DNA from: M3007 sp037445225
GTDB lineage: Bacteria; Bacteroidota; Bacteroidia; Chitinophagales; Saprospiraceae
NCBI GenBank assembly: GCA_037445225.1
Contig: JBBIKW010000009.1
Location: 103,265-167,264, forward strand
DNA length: 64,000 nucleotides
Reading direction: 5' to 3'
Part shown: positions 54,997 through 64,000 of the stretch, in pieces
Numbering within the stretch: the stretch's first letter is position 1
Layout: every line of letters starts with the position of its first letter
Notes under the pieces: model-generated
Told to the model about the DNA's origin: nothing
Databases searched by the model: none
Seen by the model: the letters and a program-made list of their open reading frames with translations, nothing else
Program-made: the position numbers and the translations under genes

Positions 54997-55968
54997 CTAC
55001 CAGATGCGCTCGTCTCGCAAATAGCCGCGCACGTAGTCTTCTATGCCGGCGTCGAGGGTGTGAAACGGCGCTGTGTACCCTGCTTGCTGGCGCAACTTGT
55101 CCATGTCGGCTTGGGTAAAATACTGATAGGTGGCGCGAATGTCTTCGGGCGTGTCCACAAAGGCGATGCGGGGTTCGACGTCCATAGCGCGGAAAGTGTG
55201 GATGGCTAAATCCAAAAACGTGCGCGCCTGACCGGTACCCAAATTGTAGATGGCATTGGGCGGGCGTTTTTCTAAGAAAAACAGCAAGACGTCGACCACA
55301 TCTTTGACGTAAATGAAGTCGCGGCATTGCTCCCCATCGCGAACATCTGGGCGGTGGGAGCGAAACAAATGCATCGTGCCGGTAGCCTTGATTTGGCGAG
55401 CCGTATGGAAGACGACAGAAGCCATGCGCCCTTTGTGGTACTCGTTGGGACCGTAGACATTGAAGAACTTAAACCCCGCCCAACGAATGCTCGCCTGCGG
55501 TGCGTGTTGGAGCAGCCACAAGTCAAAGCGCTGTTTGCTCCACCCATAGGGGTTGAGCGGCTGTAAAAGCGGGAGGATCTTGGGGTCGTCGGAGTAGCCG
55601 TGCTCGCCGGCCCCATAAGTGGCAGCACTGCTGGCGTAGTAGAACGGAAGGCCATTGTCGGCACAGCACTGCCAGAGCCGCTGGGAGTAGTGCAGATTGA
55701 GCGCGTCGAAGATGGACTGGTTTTGCTCGGTGGTGTCGGTGCGCGCACCTAAGTGAAAAACCGCTTCCACCGCGCGCCCATGAGCATCGAGCCACTCCCA
55801 GAGCGCTTCGCGGTGCACTTGCTCGCGCACTCGCTTGCCGGCCAAATTGCGCATCTTATCGACCCGACTAAAATCGTCTACGACAATGATGTCTTCGTAT
55901 CCGGCATCGTTGAGCCGGCGCACCAAACACGAGCCGATAAAGCCCGCTGCTCCCGTAACTACAATCAT
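54997..55968 (-). CDS. hldD: ADP-glyceromanno-heptose 6-epimerase
   Basis: 323 residues from the ATG at 55968. The NAD(P) loop GAAGFIG (6-12) and the short-chain-dehydrogenase YxxxK in NPYGWSKQRF are seen, with FFNVYGPNEYHKGRMASV and the FLDLAIHTF helix region typical of HldD. It makes ADP-L-glycero-D-manno-heptose for lipopolysaccharide core. It is close to the end of the Omp85-like gene and convergent with it, both envelope genes. A longer frame to 56064 adds 32 unlike residues. Confidence 0.94.
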   Translation of the reverse strand: MIVVTGAAGFIGSCLVRRLNDAGYEDIIVVDDFSRVDKMRNLAGKRVREQVHREALWEWLDAHGRAVEAVFHLGARTDTTEQNQSIFDALNLHYSQRLWQCCADNGLPFYYASSAATYGAGEHGYSDDPKILPLLQPLNPYGWSKQRFDLWLLQHAPQASIRWAGFKFFNVYGPNEYHKGRMASVVFHTARQIKATGTMHLFRSHRPDVRDGEQCRDFIYVKDVVDVLLFFLEKRPPNAIYNLGTGQARTFLDLAIHTFRAMDVEPRIAFVDTPEDIRATYQYFTQADMDKLRQQAGYTAPFHTLDAGIEDYVRGYLRDERIW

Positions 55969-56099
55969 GACGTACTGCCTTTGTGAGGCGGCAAAGGTCG
56001 CAAAAGCGCAACACTCGACAACTGCCAGCGGCGCACGGGAGGGACGAGGGGATGTCGCTCGCAAAACGCCTATAGCCCAACCACGAATAGAAAATTCCG

Positions 56100-56107
56100 C
56101 ATCTTTG
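56100..56107 (+). promoter_or_regulatory. Probable -7 box CATCTTTG of gldG
   Basis: One mismatch to TAnnTTTG, 23 bases before the gldG ATG; identical to the box before the adhesin gene at 8285. Confidence 0.4.
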
Positions 56108-56130
56108 CCCCTACAACTTCACCTCGACAT

Positions 56131-57834
56131 ATGTTTAAGTCGCGACGCGCTCAGGCGCTGCTTCAATTAGGGCTTTTCGGTGGAGTATTGGTTCTCGCCA
56201 ACATCTTAGCCAACCAAGTGTATACGCACATCGACCTCACGGAGGAGAAGCGGTACACCCTGACCAAATCGACGCGAGAACTCCTGCGCAGTTTAGACGA
56301 CCGCATCTACGTGCGGGTATTGTTGGAGGGCGAGTTTCCCGCAGGCTTCAAGCGCCTGCGCACCGCCACGCGCGAGATGCTGGACGACTTCCGAAGCATC
56401 AGCAGCTACATCGATTATCGCTTCGAAGACCCCAACCAAGGTAGCCGCCAAGAAGTGAATGAGCGCCGAAAAGCGCTCTTGGAAGAGGGCATCGCGCCCG
56501 TTAACCTCAATGTGCGTGGGGAAGCAGAGAGCAAGTCGCAAATCATCTATCCCACAGCTATATTTCACTACGGCAAACGCAAGGTGATTGTCAACCTCTT
56601 GGAAAATCAATCGCCTACCCTACTCCCCGATGAAGTGATCAACAACTCCATCAGTCTGTTAGAGTATAAGTTTGCCAATGCCATTAAAAAGTTGCGCACG
56701 CCGCAACGGCCCATCATCCTCTTCACCCGAGGGCATGGAGAACTCGACGAATGGCAAACCAAAGACTGGGAGCGCTCTCTCCGACAGTTCTACGACACCG
56801 ACCGCATTACTCTGGACTCGGTGGTGCATCTGCCGGCCGACAAGTGCGCCCTGCTCATCGTAGCTCAGCCGCGTTCCCCCTTTTCGGAGCGCGACAAGTT
56901 TATCATCGACCAGTACATTATGAACGGCGGAAAGGTGCTTTGGCTTATCGACCGCCTCAATGCCAGTCTGGATAGCTTGCGCCATAAAAAGCTCTTTATC
57001 CCAACCGATTATCCGCTCAACTTAGAAGATATGCTCTTCAAATACGGCGTGCGCATCCAGCCCGACTTGGTGCTCGACATGGAATGCACGCGAATACCTC
57101 TTCGAGTGGGAGTGGTGGGCAACGCTCCGCAGTTTCGACTTTTCCCTTGGCCATACCACTTAGCCGTCTTGCCTACAGGTAACCATCCGGTAGTCAAGAA
57201 CTTAGACCGCGTCGAAATGCGCTTTTGCTCCTCTATAGACACGATACGCACTAAAACCGCCGTTAAAAAAACAGTACTGTTGCGCAGCAGTCGGTACAGT
57301 CGCCTGCAGTTTAGCCCCGTCGAGATAGGATTTGACCTGATGGGGGAGGAGTTGAAACCGGAGTATTTTAATAAGGGGCCACAAACGGTAGGGGTGCTAT
57401 TGGAGGGAGTGTTCCCTTCAAATTACGAAAACCGGGTTTCGCAACAGATGGCAGAAGGGCTCAAGCAAATTGGAGCCACATTTCAAGCGTCGAGCCGCCC
57501 AACGCAGATGATCGTCATTAGCGACGGCGACATAGCGGCCAATTTTGTGCGCGACACGGTGAAAAAGGAATGGTTTCCGCTGGGATACAACCGGTTTGAG
57601 AACGCCACTTATGCCAACCGCGACCTGCTCATCAATGCCACTGAATACCTTATTGAGCCCACGGGCGTCATCGAGGCCCGTTCGCGTGAGGTCAAGCTGC
57701 GGCTCTTGGACACCGTGCGCGCCAAAAAAGAAAAACCGCTCTGGCAAGCGCTTAACATCGGAGCGCCCTTGGTCTTTTTGGCCCTATTCGGCTTCCTTTT
57801 TCAACGGCGCCGGCGTCGGCGCTACGGCCGATAG
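56131..57834 (+). CDS. gldG: Gliding-motility ABC-type protein GldG
   Basis: 567 residues. An N-terminal membrane helix (LGLFGGVLVLANILANQ) is followed by YTHIDLTEEKRYTLTKSTRELL, the GldG start, a large soluble domain (ABC-type uncharacterised transport family: RPIILFTRGHGELDEWQTKDW, GGKVLWLIDRLNASLDSL) and a C-terminal membrane helix (GAPLVFLALFGFLFQRRRRR). GldG works with the permease GldF and ATPase GldA in gliding and T9SS-linked motility. GldF usually sits beside it, but here the neighbours are hldD and an FMN reductase, so GldF must be elsewhere or absent. Confidence 0.93.
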   Translation: MFKSRRAQALLQLGLFGGVLVLANILANQVYTHIDLTEEKRYTLTKSTRELLRSLDDRIYVRVLLEGEFPAGFKRLRTATREMLDDFRSISSYIDYRFEDPNQGSRQEVNERRKALLEEGIAPVNLNVRGEAESKSQIIYPTAIFHYGKRKVIVNLLENQSPTLLPDEVINNSISLLEYKFANAIKKLRTPQRPIILFTRGHGELDEWQTKDWERSLRQFYDTDRITLDSVVHLPADKCALLIVAQPRSPFSERDKFIIDQYIMNGGKVLWLIDRLNASLDSLRHKKLFIPTDYPLNLEDMLFKYGVRIQPDLVLDMECTRIPLRVGVVGNAPQFRLFPWPYHLAVLPTGNHPVVKNLDRVEMRFCSSIDTIRTKTAVKKTVLLRSSRYSRLQFSPVEIGFDLMGEELKPEYFNKGPQTVGVLLEGVFPSNYENRVSQQMAEGLKQIGATFQASSRPTQMIVISDGDIAANFVRDTVKKEWFPLGYNRFENATYANRDLLINATEYLIEPTGVIEARSREVKLRLLDTVRAKKEKPLWQALNIGAPLVFLALFGFLFQRRRRRRYGR

Positions 57835-57876
57835 CGCCGAAGGTAAACTTTTACCTCAGCAGCGCGTTTTAGGGCC

Positions 57877-58458
57877 ATGCACGTTGTAATACTTTCCGGC
57901 AGTACTCGTATTCATCGACAATCGCACCGCGTGGCATTGGCCTTGGAGCGGTGGCTTCGCCACCACACGCCGAATAGCGCTGAAATAGTAGACCTGGCAG
58001 CGTATCGCTTGCCCGTCTTAGAGGAAGTATTGGCCCGGCACCCTCAGCCACCAGAGGGGCTAAGCGATTTTGCTCAGCGCATTCGCCGAGGCGATGCCTT
58101 TGTCTTCGTTTCGCCCGAATACAACGGCAGCTATACTGCTGCACTGAAGAACGCAGTAGATTATTTACGCGAGCGCGAGTTTGCGCAAAAAGTGATCGGC
58201 GTAGCAGCTGTCAGTACCGGCTCCTTGGGCGGCATTCGCGCAGCTTTGGCCATGCAGCAGCTGGTATTGGGCATTCATGCTTATCCTGTCCCTCAAATGC
58301 TCACCGTCGGGCAAGTGCAGCAGCGCTTCGACGAACAGGGGCAGCTCATAGACGCATCGTTCGAGAAGCCGTTGCAGCAATTTATGGAGGGTTTTCTCTG
58401 GCTTTCAGAAGCCGTAGCAGAGAAGCGGATAAGCGAGATGCCTGCTGCCACCGTATAG
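57877..58458 (+). CDS. NADPH-dependent FMN reductase family protein
   Basis: 193 residues, the usual length. The flavodoxin-like start VVILSGSTRIHRQSHRVA binds FMN phosphate, followed by FVFVSPEYNGSYTAALKNAVDYL, the family's flavin-isoalloxazine loop. It reduces quinones, azo compounds or FMN using NAD(P)H in the cytoplasm; its exact partner is not shown. It follows gldG by 42 bases. Confidence 0.92.
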   Translation: MHVVILSGSTRIHRQSHRVALALERWLRHHTPNSAEIVDLAAYRLPVLEEVLARHPQPPEGLSDFAQRIRRGDAFVFVSPEYNGSYTAALKNAVDYLREREFAQKVIGVAAVSTGSLGGIRAALAMQQLVLGIHAYPVPQMLTVGQVQQRFDEQGQLIDASFEKPLQQFMEGFLWLSEAVAEKRISEMPAATV

Positions 58459-58467
58459 AGCGCATCA

Positions 58468-59547
58468 TTACTGCTCCCCTTCTACCCAATCGGCAACAAA
58501 CACATTGGTGGCACGCGTGCCGCCATTATTGCGGTTGCTGCTCCATACTAAGCGCTTGCCATCGGGCGAAAACATCGGGAAAGCATTGAAGACGCTTTCT
58601 GTAGTTACGCGTTCTAACCCAGTGCCGTCCACATTGATGAGGTAAAGCTGGAAGTCGTAGCCGCGAGTGGAGTGGTGGTTGCTGGAGAAGATGATCTTCT
58701 TGCCAGAAGGGTGAAAATAGGGCGCCCAGTTCGCCTTGCCTAAGTGCGTAACCTGTCGAAGGTTGGTTCCGTCGGCGTTGCAGACGAAAATTTCCATATT
58801 TGTGGGGGCCACTAATCCTTGTGCGAGCAACTCGCGGTATTCTCGGACCTCTTCCTCTGTTTTAGGGCGGCTGGCGCGGAAGACAATTTGGCTGCCATCG
58901 GGGCTGAAGAACGCTCCGCCGTCATAGCCCAAGTCAAAAGTTATTTGGCGAAGGTTAGAGCCGCCGAGATCCATAGTCCACAGGTCGAGGTCGCCCGAGC
59001 GCATGCTGGTAAAGAGAATTTTATCGCCCTTTGGGCTGACGACGGCCTCGGCGTCGTAGCCGGGGTAGTCCGTGAGCTTTCGGACAATATTTCCCTGCAA
59101 GTCAGCCACATAGATATCGTAAGAGTCGTAAATGGGCCAGAGGTATTTTCCGGAGGGCGGCGGGATGTGCGGACAAGCATCTCCAGTGGCCATCGTACTG
59201 GCAAAGAGGATGTGTTTGCCGTCGGGCAGAAAGTAAGAACAGGTCGTCCGCCCTTTCCCTCCACTGATGCTAATCGGGCGGTAATTGGGGTTATTGGCCG
59301 CTTTTTCGACCTCCATAGCGTAGATGTGGTCGCACTGAAGATTCCAAGCGGGGTTGTTCGTTTGAAAAGTCAGCCACCGCCCATCTGGGCTCCAGTAAGC
59401 CTCGGCGTTATCGCCGCCAAAGGTGAGTTGGCGGATGTTGCGCAAGTATTTTTGTTCGGTAGGCGAGGTTCCTATAGTGTCGGTTTGAGCGCACAATGGG
59501 ATAGAGGTGCCTAAAACACTCCACAGAATCGTCAGACAGAAGCGCAT
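58468..59547 (-). CDS. Exported TolB-like (PD40) beta-propeller protein
   Basis: 359 residues with a signal peptide (FCLTILWSVLGTSIPLCAQ). Repeated PD40/TolB blades follow: AYWSPDGRWLTFQTN, YFLPDGKHILFAST, VVSPKGDKILFTSM, FFSPDGSQIVFRAS, YFHPSGKKIIFSSN, MFSPDGKRLVWSSN. Such proteins sit in the periplasm or outside and often bind partner proteins or sugars. It has no catalytic domain. It is convergent with the FMN reductase gene. Confidence 0.88.
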   Translation of the reverse strand: MRFCLTILWSVLGTSIPLCAQTDTIGTSPTEQKYLRNIRQLTFGGDNAEAYWSPDGRWLTFQTNNPAWNLQCDHIYAMEVEKAANNPNYRPISISGGKGRTTCSYFLPDGKHILFASTMATGDACPHIPPPSGKYLWPIYDSYDIYVADLQGNIVRKLTDYPGYDAEAVVSPKGDKILFTSMRSGDLDLWTMDLGGSNLRQITFDLGYDGGAFFSPDGSQIVFRASRPKTEEEVREYRELLAQGLVAPTNMEIFVCNADGTNLRQVTHLGKANWAPYFHPSGKKIIFSSNHHSTRGYDFQLYLINVDGTGLERVTTESVFNAFPMFSPDGKRLVWSSNRNNGGTRATNVFVADWVEGEQ

Positions 59548-59678
59548 GGCATGTTTTTTTGTCGAGCCGCAAGATTAGGGAGTATCTCGAGAGCGACTGT
59601 CAGCGCTTTGTCAAAAAACGGGTAGAAAAGACTGGCCGCCTGGGCGGGAAACAGGTCGCGCGGAGTACAGATTTTTTG

Positions 59679-59686
59679 TAGTTTTG
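59679..59686 (+). promoter_or_regulatory. -7 promoter box TAGTTTTG
   Basis: Exact TAnnTTTG match 37 bases before the ATG at 59724. Confidence 0.55.
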
Positions 59687-59723
59687 CAGCGCATTCCACA
59701 AACCCGCAAAGGTCTATTATCTT

Positions 59724-62700
59724 ATGTACAGAACCTTTTTGTTGGCGCTTTTCGCTTATCTCATTCCCTTGCTGTTGTGCGCTCAGAAGACGACTCCTTC
59801 GGCGTCTCCGCCTCCGATAGACGAGCGCGCATACAACGCCACTCTATGGCGTTGTATTGGGCCTTTTCGCGGCGGGCGCTCTGCTGCCGTAGTGGGCGTG
59901 TCGGGCCAACCCAACCTGTATTATTTTGGCTCAACAGGTGGCGGGGTTTGGCGCACGACGGACGGCGGACGCACGTGGGAAAACATTTCTGACGGTTACT
60001 TTGGAGGATCCATCGGCGCGGTGGAAGTGGCGCCATCCGATCCCAATGTGTTGTACGTGGGCGGAGGAGAGAAGACGGTGCGCGGCAACGTCAGTGCAGG
60101 CACTGGCGTTTGGAAAAGCACGGATGCGGGCAAGACGTGGACGTTTATGGGATTGGCAAAAAGCCGCCACATCCCGCGTTTACGCGTACATCCGAACAAC
60201 CCGGATTTGGTATATGCAGCCGTGTTGGGCGACCTCTTCAAGCCCACGCCCGAGCGCGGCGTCTACCGCTCCAAAGACGGAGGGCACACCTGGGAGCGCA
60301 TCCTCTTCGTCAACGAGGACGCCGGCGCCGTCGACCTATGCTTTGACCCGACCAACCCACGCATCCTCTATGCCAGCACCTGGCGCGTTCGGCGAACACC
60401 GCATAGCTTCAGCAGCGGCGGGGCCGGTTCAGGACTGTGGAAAAGCACCGACGGCGGCGACACGTGGACAGAACTGACGCGCAACCCCGGCCTGCCGCAA
60501 AAAGATACCATCGGTATCATCGGAGTAACTGTCTCGCCTGCGCTCCCTCAGCGCGTGTGGGCCATCGTCGAGGCGCAGGAAGGCGGCGTCTTCCGCTCCG
60601 ACGATGGCGGAAAAACTTGGAGCCGACTCAACGGCGATCGCAGCTTGCGCCAGCGCGCCTGGTACTATACGCGCATCTATGCCGACCCGAAAGACCCAGA
60701 CAAGATCTACGTCGTCAATGTCAACTACCACGTCTCTAAAGACGGCGGCAAAACCTTCACCGCTAAATCCGCCCCGCACGGCGACCACCACGACTTATGG
60801 ATAGCACCGGAAGACCCTAAGCGCATGATCATCGCCGATGACGGCGGCGCCCAGATCTCTTACGACGGCGGAGAGACGTGGAGCACATACTATAACCAGC
60901 CTACCGCTCAGTTTTACCGCGTAACCACCGACAATGCTTTCCCATACCGCATCTATGCGGCCCAACAGGACAATACCACCGTGCGCATCGCGCACCGCAC
61001 CGAGGGCAGCAGCATCACTGAGCGCGACTGGGAACCTACCGCTGGTGGTGAGTCCGGACATATCGCTGTAGACCCTACCGATAACGATATCGTCTACGGA
61101 GGCTCTTACCACGGCCTCCTTTCCCGGGGCGACCACCGAAACAAAACACAACGAATCATTAGCGTGTGGCCGGAAGACAACATGGGTCATGGCGCAGAAG
61201 ATGCGCGGTATCGCTTTCAGTGGAATTTTCCCATCTTCTTCTCGCCGCATAACCCGCGCAAGCTGTATGCGGCTTCCAACCACCTGCACGTCAGCACCGA
61301 CGAAGGGCACAGTTGGACAACCATCAGCCCCGACCTGACAACGAACGACAAAGAACGCCAGAAATCCTCCGGCGGCCCCATCACTCAGGACAACACCAGC
61401 GTGGAGTACTATTGCACCATCTTCGCCGCTTGCGAGTCGCCTTACGAGCCAGACCTCTTGTGGGTGGGCACCGACGACGGCCTGGTGCATGTCAGCAGAG
61501 ATGGCGGCAACTCTTGGACGAACGTCACCCCACCGCAAATGCCTAAATGGTGTATGGTCAACTGCGTAGAGCCGGATCCCTTCCGCAAAGGTGGGCTCTA
61601 TTTGGCCGCTACCTCCTATAAGATGGGGGATTACAGCCCCTACCTCTTTCATACGGCCGACTATGGGCGCACCTGGCGCAAAATCACCAACGGCATCGAC
61701 GCCGAACACTTCACGCGCGTCATTCGCGCCGACCCCAAGCGCCGCGGCCTACTCTATTGCGGTACCGAACAGGGCATGTACATCAGCTTCGACGACGGCA
61801 ACCGCTGGCAGCGCTTTCAGCTCAACTTGCCCATTGTTCCCATCACGGATCTAGCCATCAAAAACGATAACCTCATCGCCGCAACCCAGGGCCGCAGCCT
61901 GTGGATCATCGATGACCTCACCGTATTACATCAGGTGGACGAGACCATCGCCGCTAAAAACTTTCACCTCTACACGCCTATGCCCAGCTATCGCATGGAA
62001 GGGCAACAAGTGCGCGACCTAAAGACGGCCGGCACTAACCATCCCGGCGGCGTGATGGTGCATTTTTACCTTAAGAACAAACCCACGGAAAAAGACTCCA
62101 TCGCCTTGGAATTCCTCGACGCCCAGGGCAACCTCATTCGGCGTTTCTCCACATGGAACAAGGCGGACTCTCTCAAAGACCTCCGAGAGGGCGGCAATCG
62201 GTGGATATGGAACATGCGCTATCCAGACATCAAGAAATTCGAGGGCTTGGTACTGTGGTCTACGCGACTGCAAGGGCCACGCGTTCCTCCAGGCGACTCC
62301 GGGTGCGGCTGGTGTGGAATGGACAGCAGGCCGAAGCCCCCTTCGTCATATTGCCCGACCCGCGCGCTTCTGCTCGCCCAGAGGACTTCGCCGCCCAGTT
62401 TGCCTTTGTGAAGTCCTGTGCCGATAAGCTGTCGGAAATACACACGACCATAGAGCAAATTCGCCAAGTGCGCGACCAGCTGAAGTCTTTGGAAGAGCGG
62501 TTGCCAAAGGAAGAACGCCTTCAGGTGCTGCGCGACACAATAAAAGTGCTGAAGGAGGCGATGACCAAGGTGGAAGAAACCCTTTATCAAACAAAGAACC
62601 GCTCTTCACAAGATCCTCTCAACTTTCCAGTGCGCCTCAACGACCAGCTAGGCCACGTCATGGAGATTGCCGCACAGGGCGACTTCCCGCCCACTACTCA

Positions 62701-62848
62701 AGCAGTAGCGGTTCGCGATCTCCTCTTTGAGCGCATCGACGCGCAACTCGAACGTTGGAGAGCCATTCAAACCAACCGCTTGCCAAATTTAAACCGACAA
62801 ATACGACAATTAGAAGTGGATATTATCGGGGTCAAAGCAAAAAATTAG
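59724..62848 (+). CDS. BNR/sortilin-type propeller protein, frameshifted near 62298
   Basis: About 1040 residues if the frame is corrected. A signal peptide (RTFLLALFAYLIPLLLCAQ) leads to a long run of BNR/Asp-box and sortilin-type blades (GGGVWRTTDGGRTWENIS, GTGVWKSTDAGKTWTF, GVYRSKDGGHTWER) and NLIAATQGRSLWIIDDL. The first frame runs through GLVLWSTRLQGPRVPPGD, then turns to nonsense and stops at 62411. Adding one base after T62298 turns TCC into TAC CGG and gives PPGDYRVRLVWNGQQ, the normal continuation, on to PFVILPDPRASARPEDFAAQ and a charged helical end at 62848. A one-base loss (in the sample or in the assembly) is therefore likely. Function: exported propeller, possibly glycan-binding. 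Confidence 0.88.
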
Positions 62849-63576
62849 GGATACCACCACCAAGCAGGTCGACCGAAATCGTAGTCAAGCAAAACTTCGT
62901 CGAGCAAAGGATCTGCTCCCGGCGTGTAGGGCACTTTCAAGTCGTAGCCCCACAGCTTTCCCAAGTTGTGCCAATAGGCGGCACTTAGCCCGCCGCGCGT
63001 TTCTTTGATGAGTTCGTAAAAGGGTTTACCGAGCTCTTTCTCAATCATTTTGATGAGCACCCGCCCCTCGGTGCGCGTCAAGTTCTTGAGCTGTTCCTCA
63101 TAGTCCTTTTCCAAATCGCGCTTTTCTCGCCGGAAATAGCGGCGCCGCTGCCCCTTGCTCATTCCTTTCGTCTCCGCCTGAAGTTCCTCGTATAGCTGTA
63201 CCGCGTGTAAGGCGTACGGATATACTCTCCGCGCTGCACGCGTGTACAAATAATATTGGCGCCGCTCGGTGTCGTCCTTAAATATGCGGCGAGCACTGAC
63301 CTTCACTACAGGAAGGGCCATGACGAAGATGGAGTCGCCTTCCACAATTTCCAATCGGGCCCAGGCTCCTTGAGGCGCGCTTGAATGCGCCGACTCCCAG
63401 AGCTGCTCGGCATCCTCCCACTGGGCCCATAAAAAGGGAGTCCAACTATTCGCCAGAACCAACATGCAGGCTATTCGCCGCGCACAGATATAGCGCACTA
63501 ACACCTCTGTCACCCTACCCCACTCAGATGCTCTAGCGTACAGTCGGAGCCAAGTGGACAGAGCTGGGCTATTCAT
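62845..63576 (-). CDS. DUF4294 domain protein
   Basis: 243 residues as drawn. A hydrophobic segment near 27-52 (ACMLVLANSWTPFLWAQ) could be a signal peptide, so the true start may lie downstream. The DUF4294 core follows: YYLYTRAARRVYPYALHAVQL, RRRYFRREKRDLEKDYEEQL, RTEGRVLIKMIEKELGKPFY and AAYWHNLGKLWGYDLKVPY. The family is Bacteroidota-specific with no known activity. Its end overlaps the convergent BNR gene by four bases. Confidence 0.85.
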   Translation of the reverse strand: MNSPALSTWLRLYARASEWGRVTEVLVRYICARRIACMLVLANSWTPFLWAQWEDAEQLWESAHSSAPQGAWARLEIVEGDSIFVMALPVVKVSARRIFKDDTERRQYYLYTRAARRVYPYALHAVQLYEELQAETKGMSKGQRRRYFRREKRDLEKDYEEQLKNLTRTEGRVLIKMIEKELGKPFYELIKETRGGLSAAYWHNLGKLWGYDLKVPYTPGADPLLDEVLLDYDFGRPAWWWYP

Positions 63577-63622
63577 CGGTAAATACCTCCTGCTGTTATT
63601 TGAGCAATGGATATTGGAACGC

Positions 63623-63630
63623 CAAATGTA
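63623..63630 (-). promoter_or_regulatory. -7 promoter box TACATTTG of the DUF4294 gene
   Basis: Exact TAnnTTTG match on the minus strand, 46 bases before the ATG at 63576. Confidence 0.5.
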
Positions 63631-63665
63631 AAACTTCGTTGCGCCGTGTAGGTTCTAAAGTACAA

Positions 63666-63708
63666 TAAGGGTGCGCCGCTTCTCTGATGAGAATATGGCG
63701 CACCCTTA
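63666..63708 (-). terminator. Stem-loop after the repeat-protein gene
   Basis: Perfect 12-pair stem TAAGGGTGCGCC (63666-63677) with GGCGCACCCTTA (63697-63708), with a 19-base loop that holds a small inner hairpin. It lies just past the stop of the gene ending at 63734. There is no T run on the minus strand, so it may be a terminator or a 3'-end stabiliser. Confidence 0.5.
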
Positions 63709-63733
63709 TATTTATCTTGCTTTTAACGACTGA

Positions 63734-64000
63734 CTATCTGCTGTTAGCCTTGTTCCCGCGCTTTGCCAACCGCACGGCTCGGGCTTTCGCTATCGCCTCC
63801 GCGCGGCTCATCTTCGGCTTCGCTTCCTCCGCAACACCACCCGATTGACGCTGCTCGGCCAACTTCGCCAACCGCGCAGCTCGCGCCTTCGCCATCGCCT
63901 CCGCGCGGCTCATCTTCGGCTTCGCTTCCTCCGCAACACCACCCGACTGACGCTGCTCGGCCAACTTCGCCAACCGCGCAGCCCGCGCCTTCGCTATCGC
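63734..64000 (-). CDS. C-terminal end of an Ala/Lys/Arg-rich tandem-repeat protein (partial)
   Basis: The 5' part lies outside the window. The visible 88 residues are about two and a half copies of a 34-residue unit (MAKARAARLAKLAEQRQSGG then VAEEAKPKMSRAEA), ending KRGNKANSR. The unit is very basic and Ala-rich, as in histone-H1-like tails, nucleic-acid-binding or polymer-binding regions, but no family was recognised. The apparent start at 63973 is a TTG inside the repeat (Leu in RLAKLAEQ), not a true start. Confidence 0.8.
   Translation of the reverse strand, partial: AIAKARAARLAKLAEQRQSGGVAEEAKPKMSRAEAMAKARAARLAKLAEQRQSGGVAEEAKPKMSRAEAIAKARAVRLAKRGNKANSR
63766..64000 (-). repeat. 102 bp tandem repeat, at least two copies, running off the window
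   Basis: The stretch around TTCGC recurs exactly 102 bases apart (63786, 63888 and 63990). The two complete copies are nearly identical in DNA, unlike the degenerate edge copy at 63766-63785, so recent unequal copying is likely. Confidence 0.85.

Noticed and set aside
63734..63973. An independent short gene starting at 63973
   Set aside because: Its apparent start is a TTG inside a repeat that continues in frame to the window end, so it is the end of a larger gene.

Overview
The window comes from a member of the Bacteroidota. Supporting evidence is the set of type IX secretion (T9SS) sorting domains of the gliding-motility C-terminal kind, a PorP/SprF outer-membrane partner, GldG, SprB-type repeats, a fused alpha/beta 2-oxoacid dehydrogenase E1, and -7 promoter boxes of the Bacteroidota form TAnnTTTG with almost no Shine-Dalgarno sequences. 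The mixed housekeeping content and large SprB-like adhesins would suit a Saprospiria/Chitinophagia-like lineage, but the sequence alone does not fix this. It reads as ordinary chromosome: no phage, insertion sequence, CRISPR array or rRNA was seen.

Layout. 1-4.8 kb: a small 11-mer-repeat helical protein, uridine kinase, tRNA-Leu(GAG) with its own promoter and terminator, an HD-PycTM membrane protein whose HD residues are lost, a PGM1-type ATP-grasp peptide ligase interrupted by one TAG, and a small PspC protein. 4.8-7.8 kb: a 1002-residue exported coiled-coil protein built on a near-exact 40-residue superrepeat. 8.3-14.5 kb: a SprB/PKD adhesin, a TonB-dependent receptor and a DUF2490 protein. 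14.7-20 kb: two tandem rhodaneses, a class-A-beta-lactamase-like hydrolase, uvrB and a DjlA-like co-chaperone. 20-26.6 kb: a surface-adhesion cluster with PorP/SprF, a giant cohesin/SprB adhesin and a small cohesin-like T9SS cargo. 26.8-31 kb: an exported LolA-like protein, an M48 lipoprotein peptidase with a frameshifted SH3 tail, and the fused E1 gene. 31.3-36.8 kb: another gliding-type surface protein, TatA, Nif3-like, zinc-ribbon protein and a thioredoxin. 36.8-46.3 kb: redoxin, RND exporter, Na+/H+ antiporter, omega-amidase, a secreted helical unknown, a CocE/NonD hydrolase and isocitrate dehydrogenase. 46.4-50.7 kb: a giant adhesin with about 13 SprB repeats. 50.9-64 kb: homoserine kinase, an unknown membrane protein, an Omp85/BamA-like barrel, HldD, GldG, FMN reductase, a TolB-like propeller, a frameshifted BNR/sortilin-type protein, a DUF4294 protein, and the end of a repeat protein that runs off the window.

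How it fits together. At least five exported proteins carry T9SS C-terminal signals, and PorP/SprF and GldG are parts of the machinery that exports or anchors such cargo, so surface display and adhesion or gliding is the strongest theme. No complete new defence or biosynthetic system is visible. The most unusual items are the 40-residue superrepeat coiled coil, the HD-dead PycTM protein, the four cohesin-like domains in two overlapping T9SS genes, and three genes each broken by a single base-level lesion (one TAG, two one-base losses), which may be real or sequencing artefacts.
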